DNA from: Psychrobacter raelei | GTDB lineage: Bacteria; Pseudomonadota; Gammaproteobacteria; Pseudomonadales; Moraxellaceae | NCBI RefSeq assembly: GCF_022631235.3 | Contig: NZ_CP093310.2 | Coordinates: forward strand, 992,001 to 1,056,000 | Reading direction: 5' to 3' | DNA length: 64,000 nt | In this document: one piece after another, positions 1 through 9,145 of the stretch | How positions within the stretch are numbered: position 1 is the first letter of the stretch | Layout of the letters: every line of letters begins with the position of its first letter | Made by a program: the position numbers and the translations under genes | The notes under the pieces: generated by a model | What the model was told of the DNA's origin: nothing | Seen by the model: only the letters and a program-made list of their open reading frames with translations | The model's database searches: none

Positions 1-1
1 C

Positions 2-1039
2 AATTATGTGGGTCGTCCAACGCCGCTTTATCATGCCAAGCGTTTGAGTGATGAGATTGGCGGCGCGCAGATTTATTTTAAGCGTGAAGATTTAAACCAC
101 ACCGGCGCGCACAAAGTAAACAACACCATCGGTCAGGCGCTACTGGCTAAGATGAGCGGCAAAAAACGTATTATTGCCGAGACCGGTGCGGGTCAACATG
201 GCGTGGCAACAGCGACGATTGCAGCACGGTTAGGACTTGAGTGTATTATTTATATGGGCGCAGATGACGTCGAGCGTCAAAAAATGAACGTGTATCGTAT
301 GCGTCTGCTTGGGGCTAAAGTGGTGGCGGTTGAGTCTGGTTCACGGACGCTAAAAGATGCGATGAACGAGGCAATGCGTGATTGGGTCACCAATGTAGAT
401 ACCACCTATTATATTATTGGTACGGTCGCAGGGCCGCATCCATATCCGTTATTGGTGCGTGATTTTCAGGCCATCATCGGCAAAGAGGCGCGTCTACAGC
501 ATCTAGAGAAAACCGGCAAACTGCCTGATGCACTTGTCGCCTGTGTGGGCGGCGGATCCAATGCCATTGGTCTGTTCTATGAGTTCTTAAATGATACCGA
601 TGTCAAAATGTATGGCGTAGAGGCGACAGGTGATGGTATCGAAACTGGCCGTCACTCAGCGCCGCTAGCGGCAGGCCGCGTCGGGGTGTTACATGGCAAT
701 CGCACTTATCTGATGGCCGATGATGATGGTCAGATCCTAGAGACGCATTCAATCTCAGCAGGTCTTGATTATCCGGGCGTGGGCCCTGAGCACAGCTTCT
801 TAAAAGATGTGAAGCGGGTAGAGTATGTGGGCTGTACTGATAAAGAGGCGCTACATGGTTTTCATGAAGTGACCCGAAAAGAAGGTATTATTCCGGCGCT
901 TGAGTCCTCGCACGCGGTCGCTTATGCCTTACAGCTTGCCAAAACCATGAGTCCTGAGCAGAGCATCATCGTCAATATGTCAGGCCGTGGTGATAAGGAT
1001 TTGCACTCGGTAATGAAGGCTGAAGGCATTGAGCTTTAA
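2..1039 (+). CDS. trpB: tryptophan synthase beta chain, 5' end outside window
   Basis: Catalyses the last step of tryptophan synthesis, joining indole (delivered from TrpA) with L-serine on a pyridoxal-phosphate cofactor. The reading frame is open to the left edge, so about 50 N-terminal residues are missing and 346 are visible. The PLP lysine lies in the AHKVNN motif near the start of the visible part, and the phosphate-binding loop reads GGGSNAIG. trpA follows 71 bp downstream in the same direction, the usual beta-then-alpha order. A small GC-rich hairpin (GCGGGC/GCCCGC) sits in the gap between them without a T-run, so cotranscription is expected. Identity is secure. Confidence 0.97.
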   Translation, partial: NYVGRPTPLYHAKRLSDEIGGAQIYFKREDLNHTGAHKVNNTIGQALLAKMSGKKRIIAETGAGQHGVATATIAARLGLECIIYMGADDVERQKMNVYRMRLLGAKVVAVESGSRTLKDAMNEAMRDWVTNVDTTYYIIGTVAGPHPYPLLVRDFQAIIGKEARLQHLEKTGKLPDALVACVGGGSNAIGLFYEFLNDTDVKMYGVEATGDGIETGRHSAPLAAGRVGVLHGNRTYLMADDDGQILETHSISAGLDYPGVGPEHSFLKDVKRVEYVGCTDKEALHGFHEVTRKEGIIPALESSHAVAYALQLAKTMSPEQSIIVNMSGRGDKDLHSVMKAEGIEL

Positions 1040-1110
1040 GACAATTATTTAATACAGCGGGCGTGTTATAGGCCCGCAGCAGTTATCACCTTATATGTTA
1101 AGAGACCATC

Positions 1111-1938
1111 ATGACTCGAATTGAAAGCACCTTTGAGACCTTAAAAGCGCAAAACAAAAAAGCCCTAATCCCTTATGTTATGGCCGGTGACCCTTCCCCA
1201 AATAGCTTCGTAGACCTACTGCATGGTTTAGTAAAACATGGGGCCGATATGATTGAAGTGGGATTGCCATTTTCAGACCCAATGGCGGATGGCCCGACTG
1301 TGGCATTGGCTGGTGAGCGCGCCTTAGCAGGCGGTACCAGTACCCATCAGGCGCTGGCTATGGTCAAAAAATTCCGTGAACAAGACAGCAGCACGCCCAT
1401 TATCTTAATGGGTTATCTCAATCCGATTGAGATTATCGGTTATGAGGCCTTTATTGCCTTGTGTCACGAATCAGGGGTCGATGGGGTGTTGGTCGTGGAT
1501 CTACCGCCTGCTGAATCAGGTAATTTTGTTGAGCGCTTGGCGGCCCATGATATAAATAAGATTTTCTTATTATCACCGACCACCTTGCCTGAGCGCCGTA
1601 AGCAAGTAATGACCCACTGCGGCGGCTATATTTATTATGTATCGCTTAAAGGGGTGACCGGCTCAGCAAGCTTAGATACCCAAGCGGTCGGTGAGCAGGT
1701 GCAGGCCATCAAGCAAGAAACCAATTTACCCATCTGTGTCGGCTTTGGTATCCGCGATGGGCAGTCTGCTGCGGCCATTGGTCAGTATGCAGATGGGGTG
1801 ATTGTGGGCAGTGAGCTGGTGAAGAACTTTAGCGGACTGAGCCACACTTCACGTGCTGAGGATATCGCCACTGCTCAAGCCAACATAATGACCAAAATGG
1901 ATGAACTGCGTCAAGCGTTAGACGCCCTAAGTGCTTAA
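1111..1938 (+). CDS. trpA: tryptophan synthase alpha chain
   Basis: Cleaves indole-3-glycerol phosphate to indole and glyceraldehyde-3-phosphate and passes indole to TrpB in the alpha2beta2 complex. The protein has 275 residues, normal for the family. The TIM-barrel catalytic residues are in place: Glu49 in the EVGLPFSDP segment and Asp60 in MADGPT. The ATG is preceded by AAGAGA. A terminator hairpin follows the stop codon, so the trp unit appears to end here rather than run into accD. Confidence 0.98.
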   Translation: MTRIESTFETLKAQNKKALIPYVMAGDPSPNSFVDLLHGLVKHGADMIEVGLPFSDPMADGPTVALAGERALAGGTSTHQALAMVKKFREQDSSTPIILMGYLNPIEIIGYEAFIALCHESGVDGVLVVDLPPAESGNFVERLAAHDINKIFLLSPTTLPERRKQVMTHCGGYIYYVSLKGVTGSASLDTQAVGEQVQAIKQETNLPICVGFGIRDGQSAAAIGQYADGVIVGSELVKNFSGLSHTSRAEDIATAQANIMTKMDELRQALDALSA

Positions 1939-1960
1939 TGATAACCGCGAAACCTCTTTG

Positions 1961-1992
1961 AGCGCCAAACCGCTAAGCGTTTGGCGTTATTT
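1961..1992 (+). terminator. intrinsic terminator after trpA
   Basis: An 8-bp perfect stem (CGCCAAAC/GTTTGGCG, loop about 8 nt) begins 24 bp after the trpA stop and is followed by TTATTT. It separates the trp genes from accD. Confidence 0.65.
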
Positions 1993-2040
1993 ACGCCATT
2001 TGAAAACCTGATATTTGTTGAGATTTTGTTGACGTTATAC

Positions 2041-2068
2041 TTGATTGTATCAAGGTTAACGGTATACT
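2041..2068 (+). promoter_or_regulatory. candidate accD promoter
   Basis: TTGATT (2041-2046) and TATACT (2063-2068) are separated by 16 nt, a plausible sigma-70 promoter between the trpA terminator and accD. The start point would fall near 2075, at the base of the poly-T hairpin described next. Other promoters in this AT-rich stretch are possible. Confidence 0.4.
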
Positions 2069-2072
2069 GCTT

Positions 2073-2099
2073 GAGGGTAAAACCCTCTTTCTTTTTTTT
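2073..2099 (+). terminator. hairpin plus T-run in the accD leader, attenuator-like
   Basis: GAGGG (2073-2077) pairs with CCCTC (2083-2087) around a short A-rich loop and is followed by TTTCTTTTTTT. It has the form of a compact intrinsic terminator, but it lies about 30 bp before the accD start codon and after the trpA terminator. It could attenuate accD or mark the true 5' end of the accD message. Confidence 0.5.
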
Positions 2100-2130
2100 A
2101 AACCTTTTTATAACTACATCAGATTTATCT

Positions 2131-3105
2131 ATGACAAAAAATAATAATGACCTATCTAACAGCTCGTCTAACCCTCCCTCTAATAGACCTGTGGCCGGCA
2201 AGGAAGCTGAGTTAGAAATTCAACGTGAAATCCATGCCGCTCAATCGGGTCAAAGTGAGTCTTGGCTGTCGCGACCTATACCTACCGTTAAGCGCAATAG
2301 TCTGCCGCAATTGACCGCAGTAGAGACTGAGCCCTCCACTGAGTGCCCACAGTGTCACTCGATGATTACCAATACAGCACTTATTTTTAATGCTTATGTG
2401 TGTCCTCACTGTGACCATCATTTGGCCATGACTGCCCGTGAGCGTTTGACTGGCTTTTTGGATCATATAGAGGCCGAATTGGGTCAAGAGTTTAGTGCCA
2501 GTGACCCTTTGAAGTTTGTGGACAGTAAGCCCTATCCACAGCGCATGGAACAAATGCAAACAAAAACTGGGGAAACCGAAGCGCTCATCGTGTTACAAGG
2601 TAAGCTGCGTGATATGGATGTGGTGGCTTGTGCCTTTGATTTTCGCTTTATGGGCGGCTCGATGGGCTCTGTAGTGGGCGATAGATTCGTACAAGCGGCT
2701 GAAGTGGCGTTGACCAATAAAGCCCCACTGATTTGTTTTGCCGCCTCTGGCGGGGCACGCATGCAAGAAGGCGTACTGTCTTTAATGCAAATGGCGCGTA
2801 CTTCTGCGGCCATTGAGCGCTTACGCTTAGCCGGTATTCCTTATATCGTGGTACTGACCAACCCAGTTTATGGCGGCGTAACGGCCTCCTTAGCCATGTT
2901 AGGTGACATTCATATCGCTGAGCCTAAGGCTATGATTGGTTTTGCTGGTAAGCGAGTGATTGAGCAAACCGTACGTGAGACGCTAGAGGAGCCATTCCAG
3001 CGTGCAGAGTACTTGCTTGAGCATGGGGTCATTGATCAGGTGGTACATCGCCATCAGATGAATGACACTGTATATCGCCTATTAGCTAAGCTGACCCACG
3101 TGTAA
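2131..3105 (+). CDS. accD: acetyl-CoA carboxylase carboxyltransferase beta subunit
   Basis: Beta half of the carboxyltransferase that transfers CO2 from biotin to acetyl-CoA to make malonyl-CoA for fatty-acid synthesis; it works with AccA. The ATG at 2131 gives 324 residues. Longer in-frame starts would begin in the trpA terminator and are rejected. The zinc ribbon has Cys72, Cys75, Cys91 and Cys94 (CPQC...CPHC), followed by the crotonase-like core with the glycine-rich ASGGARMQEG segment. The first 45 residues are a Ser/Asn-rich extension relative to the E. coli protein, whose homology begins near the SWL motif. No strong Shine-Dalgarno is seen. A terminator follows before folC. Confidence 0.97.
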   Translation: MTKNNNDLSNSSSNPPSNRPVAGKEAELEIQREIHAAQSGQSESWLSRPIPTVKRNSLPQLTAVETEPSTECPQCHSMITNTALIFNAYVCPHCDHHLAMTARERLTGFLDHIEAELGQEFSASDPLKFVDSKPYPQRMEQMQTKTGETEALIVLQGKLRDMDVVACAFDFRFMGGSMGSVVGDRFVQAAEVALTNKAPLICFAASGGARMQEGVLSLMQMARTSAAIERLRLAGIPYIVVLTNPVYGGVTASLAMLGDIHIAEPKAMIGFAGKRVIEQTVRETLEEPFQRAEYLLEHGVIDQVVHRHQMNDTVYRLLAKLTHV

Positions 3106-3174
3106 GCTTAGTCAAGTTAGATAGCTTATATGGATGTGTGATATAAGTTATTTAGCACCTAGGATTGTATTCTT

Positions 3175-3215
3175 ATAAGCAGCCCTTAAACGCTAAGGGT
3201 TGCTTATCTATTTTT
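3175..3215 (+). terminator. terminator between accD and folC
   Basis: A 13-bp stem (3175-3187 with 3195-3207, one G-U pair, 7-nt loop) is followed by CTATTTTT. It lies 70 bp after accD and ends 16 bp before the chosen folC start. Confidence 0.8.
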
Positions 3216-3230
3216 GAGCGAAGAGATATT

Positions 3231-4601
3231 GTGAGCATACCCTCTATGACCCCACAAATTAACGATGTTAATGCACCCACGTTGACCAGTCCTTTGTCAG
3301 ATTGGATTTATTATATGCAGCAAATCCATGTGTCCGCCATCGATATGGGTTTGTCTCGAGTGCTGCCTGTCGCTGAGCGATTGGGCTTGGTAAAGTCTGC
3401 CAAAGAAGATGCCTATGTTTTTATGGTTGCAGGTACCAATGGTAAGGGCTCAACAACTGCGGTTATTAGCGCAGTGTGTCAGCAGGCCGGCTACAAAACC
3501 GCGCTTTATCAATCGCCGCATTTAATTGATTTTAATGAGCGGGTGCGTATTGATGGCAAGCCAGTTGGTGACCAAGTACTTATCGATGCGTTTTATCAAG
3601 TTGAGCAGGCGCGGCTGGCTTGTGATTTGACCTTGTCATTTTTTGAGATGACCACGCTTGCAGCCATGCTCATTTTTGCCGAGGCCCATTGTGATGTTTG
3701 GGTATTAGAGGTGGGACTAGGTGGCCGCTTAGATGTGGTGAATATTATTGATGCTGATTTGGCTGTGATTACCAATATTGGTATTGACCATGTGGACTGG
3801 CTGGGGGATACGCGCGAGAAGATTGGCTTTGAAAAAGCAGGTATCTTGCGTGAGGGCGTACCGCTCATCTACGGTGAGACAGACATGCCGCACTCGGTGC
3901 GCAGTCAAGTTGAGGCCTTAAATTGTCCTTGTTTTCAGGTGGGCAAAGACTATGACTTTATCCTGCCAGGCTCAGGCCGGTTGGGCTTATCACAGTCAGA
4001 CTTAGAGGCGCACTGGCAGTTTAGTGGTGCTGCTGTGACCATGCAATTGCCTATACCCAAGCTGTCATTGGTAAATGCTACCAATGCCGTGGCGGCACTT
4101 TTAGCCTCTCCATTAAAAATTGAGGCGGCAGATATTGAGGCGGCATTAGCAAAAGTTACCTTAGCTGGCCGCTTCGATGCTCGCGACTTGCTGGGTCGTC
4201 ATTGGTTATTTGATGTGGCTCATAATGAGCGTGGTATGAGCTTTTTGCTCAGTCAGTTTGTGCCTTTGTGGCAGCAACATGAAGCCCGTTATCCTACGGC
4301 TAAGTTGCATTTGGTGTTCTCTATGCTGGCTGATAAAGACATCAGCCATGTGGTTGAATTACTGGTTAACTCAAACCTACCGATTCACACTTGGCATGTG
4401 GCTGAGATTGACCATCCGCGGGCTGCACATGTTTCTGAGCTTATTGACGTGCTCAAGCAGCATCAGCAAAGCGCCATTATTACCTATGAGCGTTTGTCCG
4501 TTATTGGTGAAGCAGTTGCCGCAACCACTTATCCTGAAGATCTTATTTTGGTTTGTGGCTCTTTTCACACCATAGGAGAGGTGCTACAGCCCTTGGTATA
4601 A
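3231..4601 (+). CDS. folC: dihydrofolate synthase / folylpolyglutamate synthase
   Basis: Mur-ligase-family enzyme that adds L-glutamate to dihydropteroate and extends the polyglutamate tail of folates. The GTG at 3231, preceded by AAGAGA, gives 456 residues. The upstream in-frame TTG at 3165 would place the coding region across a terminator hairpin, so it is rejected; ATG 3246 is an alternative. The ATP-binding loop (GTNGKGST) is at about residues 67-75, and the Mur-ligase segment FEMTTLAAMLIF and the ITNIGIDHVDWLG motif follow. The accD-folC order is common in gammaproteobacteria. Confidence 0.95.
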   Translation: MSIPSMTPQINDVNAPTLTSPLSDWIYYMQQIHVSAIDMGLSRVLPVAERLGLVKSAKEDAYVFMVAGTNGKGSTTAVISAVCQQAGYKTALYQSPHLIDFNERVRIDGKPVGDQVLIDAFYQVEQARLACDLTLSFFEMTTLAAMLIFAEAHCDVWVLEVGLGGRLDVVNIIDADLAVITNIGIDHVDWLGDTREKIGFEKAGILREGVPLIYGETDMPHSVRSQVEALNCPCFQVGKDYDFILPGSGRLGLSQSDLEAHWQFSGAAVTMQLPIPKLSLVNATNAVAALLASPLKIEAADIEAALAKVTLAGRFDARDLLGRHWLFDVAHNERGMSFLLSQFVPLWQQHEARYPTAKLHLVFSMLADKDISHVVELLVNSNLPIHTWHVAEIDHPRAAHVSELIDVLKQHQQSAIITYERLSVIGEAVAATTYPEDLILVCGSFHTIGEVLQPLV

Positions 4602-4626
4602 TATCGATAAGTTATGAGTCACTCAC

Positions 4627-4665
4627 AAAAGCGCAGCGCGTCATATAGGCACTGCGCTTTTTTTA
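4627..4665 (+). terminator. intrinsic terminator after folC
   Basis: AAAGCGCAG and CTGCGCTTT form a 9-bp stem followed by seven T residues, 26 bp after the folC stop. Confidence 0.88.
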
Positions 4666-4880
4666 TCTCCTTAATATCTTAACTATTTATCCTTATTAAA
4701 TTTCGAAATTAATTTAGAAACAGTTTATAAAATAACTAATATGTGTTGATATAATGTAGTAGTATTGAATTGTTGTGTAAAATAAGTAGGGCTTAAGAGT
4801 CGAGGCTTATTACGCGACAGTTTTATCCTAAGCATGCCCGCTTGCATCGCTTTATCTTCCAACCAATAAGTTAATACACT

Positions 4881-6485
4881 ATGATGTTCAGTCCGCATAA
4901 ATACAAAAAAAAATTGTTGGTCGCCTTGTTATTAGTCACCGGATCAAGCTGGTCAGCTCATGCCAATACGGTCATCACGGATGTTCAAATTAACTCATTA
5001 ATTGCTCAAGCTATTGAGACCCACCCTTTGGTAGGATCAGCTCGAGCTGAGCAGCAGGCGACCCTCGAAGGTATTAATGCCGCCAAGCTTAACCTGCTAC
5101 CCACACCCAGCTTCTCAACGGGTTACAATACCGATGATGATTTGGTCTCTGAAGTGGGTATTCGCCAGCCACTATGGACCGGGGGGCGCTTAACTGCCAA
5201 CGTTAACCAAGCAATTTTTGATGACAAAGCGGCAGTTGAAAATATTTATGAGCAGCAAAACCAAGTGGCCAAAACCACCATTGAGGCTTGGCAAACTTAC
5301 ATTAATGCAGTAGCCCAGCAGCGTGTCTATCTCCAAAATATCACCCAATTACGTAATTTTGAGGCGATGATGCAGCGCCGAGTCAATCAAGGGGTCTCAG
5401 CGCGTATTGAACTTGACTTAGTCACCAACCGTATTTTGCAAGAAACCAATGCCTATGAAGCCGCGCAGGAACAGCAGCGTATTGCAGAGGCGCGCCTACA
5501 GCAGATTACAGGTCATCCGCTGCCACCTGGCAGTGAGCACAGCATTCCACCGCTTAACACCTTGGTTGAGCAGGCCAAAGCGGCCTCGGCAGGCTTTGAA
5601 AAAATGGCATTTAATGATGCCAGCTTCTACAACCCATCCGTGGTAAAAGAAATCTTCCAGATTGAGTCGGCCAAACAAGAGGTCAAGGCACAAAACGCCT
5701 CAAAATACCCGACCGTGTATGCCGAATATAAGCACACTTATGATTATGATAACAAAGAGGATGATGGACAGTTTTATGTGGGCTTAAACTATCAGCCTGG
5801 AGCCGGGTTTTCAAACTTTGCCTTAACGCGCGCCTCTGAAGCACGTGTAAATAGCTTGGTACAAAATAAAGAAGCCGCGCAGCGTAATGTGATGGAAAAT
5901 ATCCAAGTACAGTATCAGCAGTTTGCCAGTGCACGGAGCCGTGAGTTGTCTTTGGTATCGGCAGTAGCGGGTGCCCAAATTGTACTTGATTCCTACCAGC
6001 GCCAGTTTATCGCCGGTCGAAAATCCTGGCTTGAGGTCCTAAATGCTGTGCGTGAACTCAGTGATTATCAGATTCGCTTAGTCCAGACCCGATCAGATAT
6101 TCTGGGTGCATTTTATAAGCTACAAGTGGATTTTAGCTTGATGCCTTGGCAGACTTTTGCCAAAAATCGTCAACCGGTAAAAATGTTTAAAGTCAGCGAT
6201 CCGGTTAAAGACTGGATGAACACTCAAAACATCACTACCCCACAGTCCCAAAAATTCGGCTACGGTCAACCGACAGTGGTTAATGCCGGCCAGCCCGATG
6301 AGTATATTCAAATTACCTTGCCGGCTGATGCTCAGCATCAACTCAATCAAGGTGGCTATATTGTACTCAATGACAGTCGTTTATTGGATGAGCCTACGTT
6401 CACTGATAAAACCGTGCAAAATGACCCAAGTCCGCCGGATTCAATGAGGGTAGATACCGACTCTAATGCCAACTCCGGCAATTAA
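4881..6485 (+). CDS. TolC-family outer membrane secretion channel
   Basis: Outer-membrane exit duct of a type I secretion system, of the TolC/LapE class. The 534-residue protein begins with a signal peptide (basic KYKKK, a hydrophobic stretch, likely cut after SAHA, about residue 29). The rest has the long helical hairpins of the OEP fold (for example residues 120-215 and 330-425). About 100 C-terminal residues beyond the second OEP repeat are polar and probably disordered, which is longer than usual. It is the first gene of a three-gene cassette; the ABC gene starts 54 bp downstream. ATG 4884 is an equally possible start. Confidence 0.9.
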   Translation: MMFSPHKYKKKLLVALLLVTGSSWSAHANTVITDVQINSLIAQAIETHPLVGSARAEQQATLEGINAAKLNLLPTPSFSTGYNTDDDLVSEVGIRQPLWTGGRLTANVNQAIFDDKAAVENIYEQQNQVAKTTIEAWQTYINAVAQQRVYLQNITQLRNFEAMMQRRVNQGVSARIELDLVTNRILQETNAYEAAQEQQRIAEARLQQITGHPLPPGSEHSIPPLNTLVEQAKAASAGFEKMAFNDASFYNPSVVKEIFQIESAKQEVKAQNASKYPTVYAEYKHTYDYDNKEDDGQFYVGLNYQPGAGFSNFALTRASEARVNSLVQNKEAAQRNVMENIQVQYQQFASARSRELSLVSAVAGAQIVLDSYQRQFIAGRKSWLEVLNAVRELSDYQIRLVQTRSDILGAFYKLQVDFSLMPWQTFAKNRQPVKMFKVSDPVKDWMNTQNITTPQSQKFGYGQPTVVNAGQPDEYIQITLPADAQHQLNQGGYIVLNDSRLLDEPTFTDKTVQNDPSPPDSMRVDTDSNANSGN

Positions 6486-6539
6486 CAGCAATGTCTGCTC
6501 GCATTTTTTAAGATAATAATTTTTTTATAAGTGGTCATT

Positions 6540-9143
6540 ATGAGTACTAATCAAAATCCAGAAAACAATCTAGGCCCCAAAAGCTCGGGAGCGTCACCGG
6601 ACCATACAGATGGCTTGGGTGAGTTGGTCAGTAGTGACCAGCAGTTAACCACTGCCCAGTCTTTGGCCGATGCACTCAAACATATTTTAAGCCAGCAAGG
6701 CTATCCGGTAGACAATATCCGTTTGCAAGATGTTATTAGAAAGCATGATACCTCTCGGGCGATAGAGCAGGGCAGAGGCATCAATACCTTAGGCGGTATT
6801 GTCGAGGTGCTCAGAGGTCTAGGTATTGAAGAGTCTCCAGAGATTTTACAGCAGCCAGATGCAGCATTTTTACCGCTTCTGGCGTATCACATCAGATATG
6901 GCTGGGGAGTTATTGACGGTAAGAGCCCACAAGGGTCTTGGAATCTACGCCAAGAGGCTTTTACCCATCCGGCAAGCTTAGATGAAGTCAAACTGGTTTT
7001 ACGCCTGCGTCTAAAAGAAAATCATATCAAAAAGCGCAACGCCAACTTTAGTGATTTACTAAAAAAGGATTTGTTTCGTTACAAAGGCGTCGTGATAGAG
7101 GCCGTTATCGCCTCCTTCTTAATTAACTTCTTAGCGCTAGCGGTGTCTTTATTCTCAATGCAAGTGTATGACCGAGTCATTCCGACCCGAAGTCAATATA
7201 CGCTGATTATCTTAGCCAGTGGTGTGGCACTGATTATTATCTTTGAATCCTTCATGAAATTTGCACGCTCTAAAATCATGGATAAGGTGGTGGTAGGGCT
7301 CGATCAGTATTTATCACGTGAAGTGTTTCAGCGTCTGCTCCGAGTGCGTATCGACCAAATGCCAGGCTCAGTAGGCTCTATGGCGGCACAGTTAAGGGGC
7401 TATGAGCAGGTACGTAGCTTTTTTACGGCCAGTACTCTATTTGGTCTGGTTGATTTACCTATGACCATATTATTCATCACGTTGATTGCTTATATTGGCT
7501 CACCTTTGGTGGCATTGGTGCCTATTATTGCCGCTATTATTGCCGTTACTATGGGATTAACAGCACGCAAACGTATTGATGCCATTGCCGCTGAAGGTGC
7601 TTCTGCCTCCTACTACAAAACCGGTCTATTGGTTGAAACGGTAGAAGGGGTTGAGACCATTAAAGCAGGGGCGGGTAGCTGGAAGTTTTTATCGCGGTGG
7701 CTTGATGTGATGAACATCACCATCAAAAACGATTTAAACATGAAACACGCCAATGATAATTTAAGTTATTTTGCGCAGATGCTGCAGCAGTTTAGTTATG
7801 TGGGTATTGTGATTGTCGGCTCTTTTGTGGTGATGAGCGGTGATATGACAATGGGTGGCCTAATTGCCTGTTCTATCTTGGGCGGGCGTGTATTGGCACC
7901 GGTTATGGCCATTCCAAACTTATTGGTACAGTACTCGCATGCCAAGGCTGCAAAAAGCATGATTGAGTCTATCTTTGCGCTAGAGCAAGATAACCATGGG
8001 GTAAATTATCCGTTGTCTCCTACCAAAATCCGTGGCCATTATCAGTGTGATGACTTGGTATTTAATTACACCGGTAATGATCGTCCTGCTGTGAGTGTCA
8101 AAAGGCTGGTCATTCAGCCTGGGGAGCGTATCGCTATTTTAGGCCCCATTGGTTCAGGCAAATCTACTTTATTAAAACTGCTCTCAGGTCTATACGCACC
8201 CACCTCAGGACGTATCTTGTTAGATGGATTAGATATTCAGCAAATTAGCCGTGAATCGCTGAGCGAGCAGGTAGGCTACTTACAACAAGATCATCGCTTG
8301 TTCCAAGGCACACTGCGTGAAAACTTACTTATCGGTATGCCTGCACCCAATGATGATGTGCTCCATGATGCGCTGCAAAAGACAGGACTGATTAATCTGG
8401 TATCGAACCACTCAAGCGGCTTGGATTTGCCGATTAGTGAAGGCGGCCGAGGTCTGTCCGGTGGTCAAAAGCAGCTGGTGGCCTTCACGCGTTTGCTACT
8501 TACTAAGCCATCAGTGTTATTAATTGATGAGCCGACCGCTTCTATGGATAACCGTCAAGAACAGCGCTGCTTGCAGGTACTGCGCCATGAGCTGCAGCAA
8601 GGTCAGACTTTGGTGGTATCGACTCATAAAACAGCGCTACTTGACTTGGTAGATCGCATTATCATTATGGACAACCATCAGATTGTGATGGATGGGCCAA
8701 AAGAGGCCGTGCTTAAACAGTTGATGCAAAATGAGCAAGCCAAACGCCAAGGCAGTAATGAGCAAATTACTCAGCAGCAAGCGCCAAGAGCCGCCATACA
8801 GGCTACGGCAAAAGGCCCTAATTCGCCCCAGCCAGGAACGCCGCCGAACGCCCCTCAGTCTCAAGGTCCTGCAGGTCAGCCGCAACATCCAAAGCCAGCG
8901 GTTGATGATATAAATGCCGCCAATAGCGGACAAGCGCCAAGCCGTCCTGCCAATCAGCAGATTGTTATTAAACCGGCCTCTGAGATAAAAGCTACGCAGA
9001 CGCCAAGTGCAGATGTTAACGCCACTACCAATCAATCACAGTCAACATCACAGGTCAACCAAGCTGGCGCTGAAGACCAAAGAGCGGCATCAACAGCTGT
9101 TAAAAGTAGTATTATCATTAACCCAAAATCTGAAGAGAAGTAG
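6540..9143 (+). CDS. type I secretion ABC transporter, LapB-like, with long disordered C-terminal tail
   Basis: Inner-membrane ATPase/permease that drives export of a protein substrate through the HlyD and TolC partners. The ATG at 6540 gives 867 residues; an in-frame GTG lies three codons earlier. Residues 1-165 form the N-terminal peptidase-like domain typical of RTX/adhesin exporters, with no evident catalytic Cys. The transmembrane domain spans about 175-440. The ATPase carries Walker A GPIGSGKST (about 534), signature LSGGQ (about 638), Walker B VLLIDEPTA and H-loop STHKT. From about residue 735 to the end the chain is Gln/Pro/Ala-rich and likely disordered, which is unusual for the family. 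No large adhesin, LapD or LapG gene is in the window. Confidence 0.92.
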   Translation: MSTNQNPENNLGPKSSGASPDHTDGLGELVSSDQQLTTAQSLADALKHILSQQGYPVDNIRLQDVIRKHDTSRAIEQGRGINTLGGIVEVLRGLGIEESPEILQQPDAAFLPLLAYHIRYGWGVIDGKSPQGSWNLRQEAFTHPASLDEVKLVLRLRLKENHIKKRNANFSDLLKKDLFRYKGVVIEAVIASFLINFLALAVSLFSMQVYDRVIPTRSQYTLIILASGVALIIIFESFMKFARSKIMDKVVVGLDQYLSREVFQRLLRVRIDQMPGSVGSMAAQLRGYEQVRSFFTASTLFGLVDLPMTILFITLIAYIGSPLVALVPIIAAIIAVTMGLTARKRIDAIAAEGASASYYKTGLLVETVEGVETIKAGAGSWKFLSRWLDVMNITIKNDLNMKHANDNLSYFAQMLQQFSYVGIVIVGSFVVMSGDMTMGGLIACSILGGRVLAPVMAIPNLLVQYSHAKAAKSMIESIFALEQDNHGVNYPLSPTKIRGHYQCDDLVFNYTGNDRPAVSVKRLVIQPGERIAILGPIGSGKSTLLKLLSGLYAPTSGRILLDGLDIQQISRESLSEQVGYLQQDHRLFQGTLRENLLIGMPAPNDDVLHDALQKTGLINLVSNHSSGLDLPISEGGRGLSGGQKQLVAFTRLLLTKPSVLLIDEPTASMDNRQEQRCLQVLRHELQQGQTLVVSTHKTALLDLVDRIIIMDNHQIVMDGPKEAVLKQLMQNEQAKRQGSNEQITQQQAPRAAIQATAKGPNSPQPGTPPNAPQSQGPAGQPQHPKPAVDDINAANSGQAPSRPANQQIVIKPASEIKATQTPSADVNATTNQSQSTSQVNQAGAEDQRAASTAVKSSIIINPKSEEK

Positions 9144-9145
9144 GC

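Noticed and set aside
1981..2130. In-frame 50-codon extension of accD
   Set aside because: It starts within the trpA terminator, crosses the candidate promoter and poly-T hairpin, and has no similarity to AccD.
6540..7035. Functional C39 peptidase domain on the ABC exporter (bacteriocin type)
   Set aside because: No catalytic Cys-His pattern was seen; the domain resembles the inactive form of RTX and adhesin exporters.
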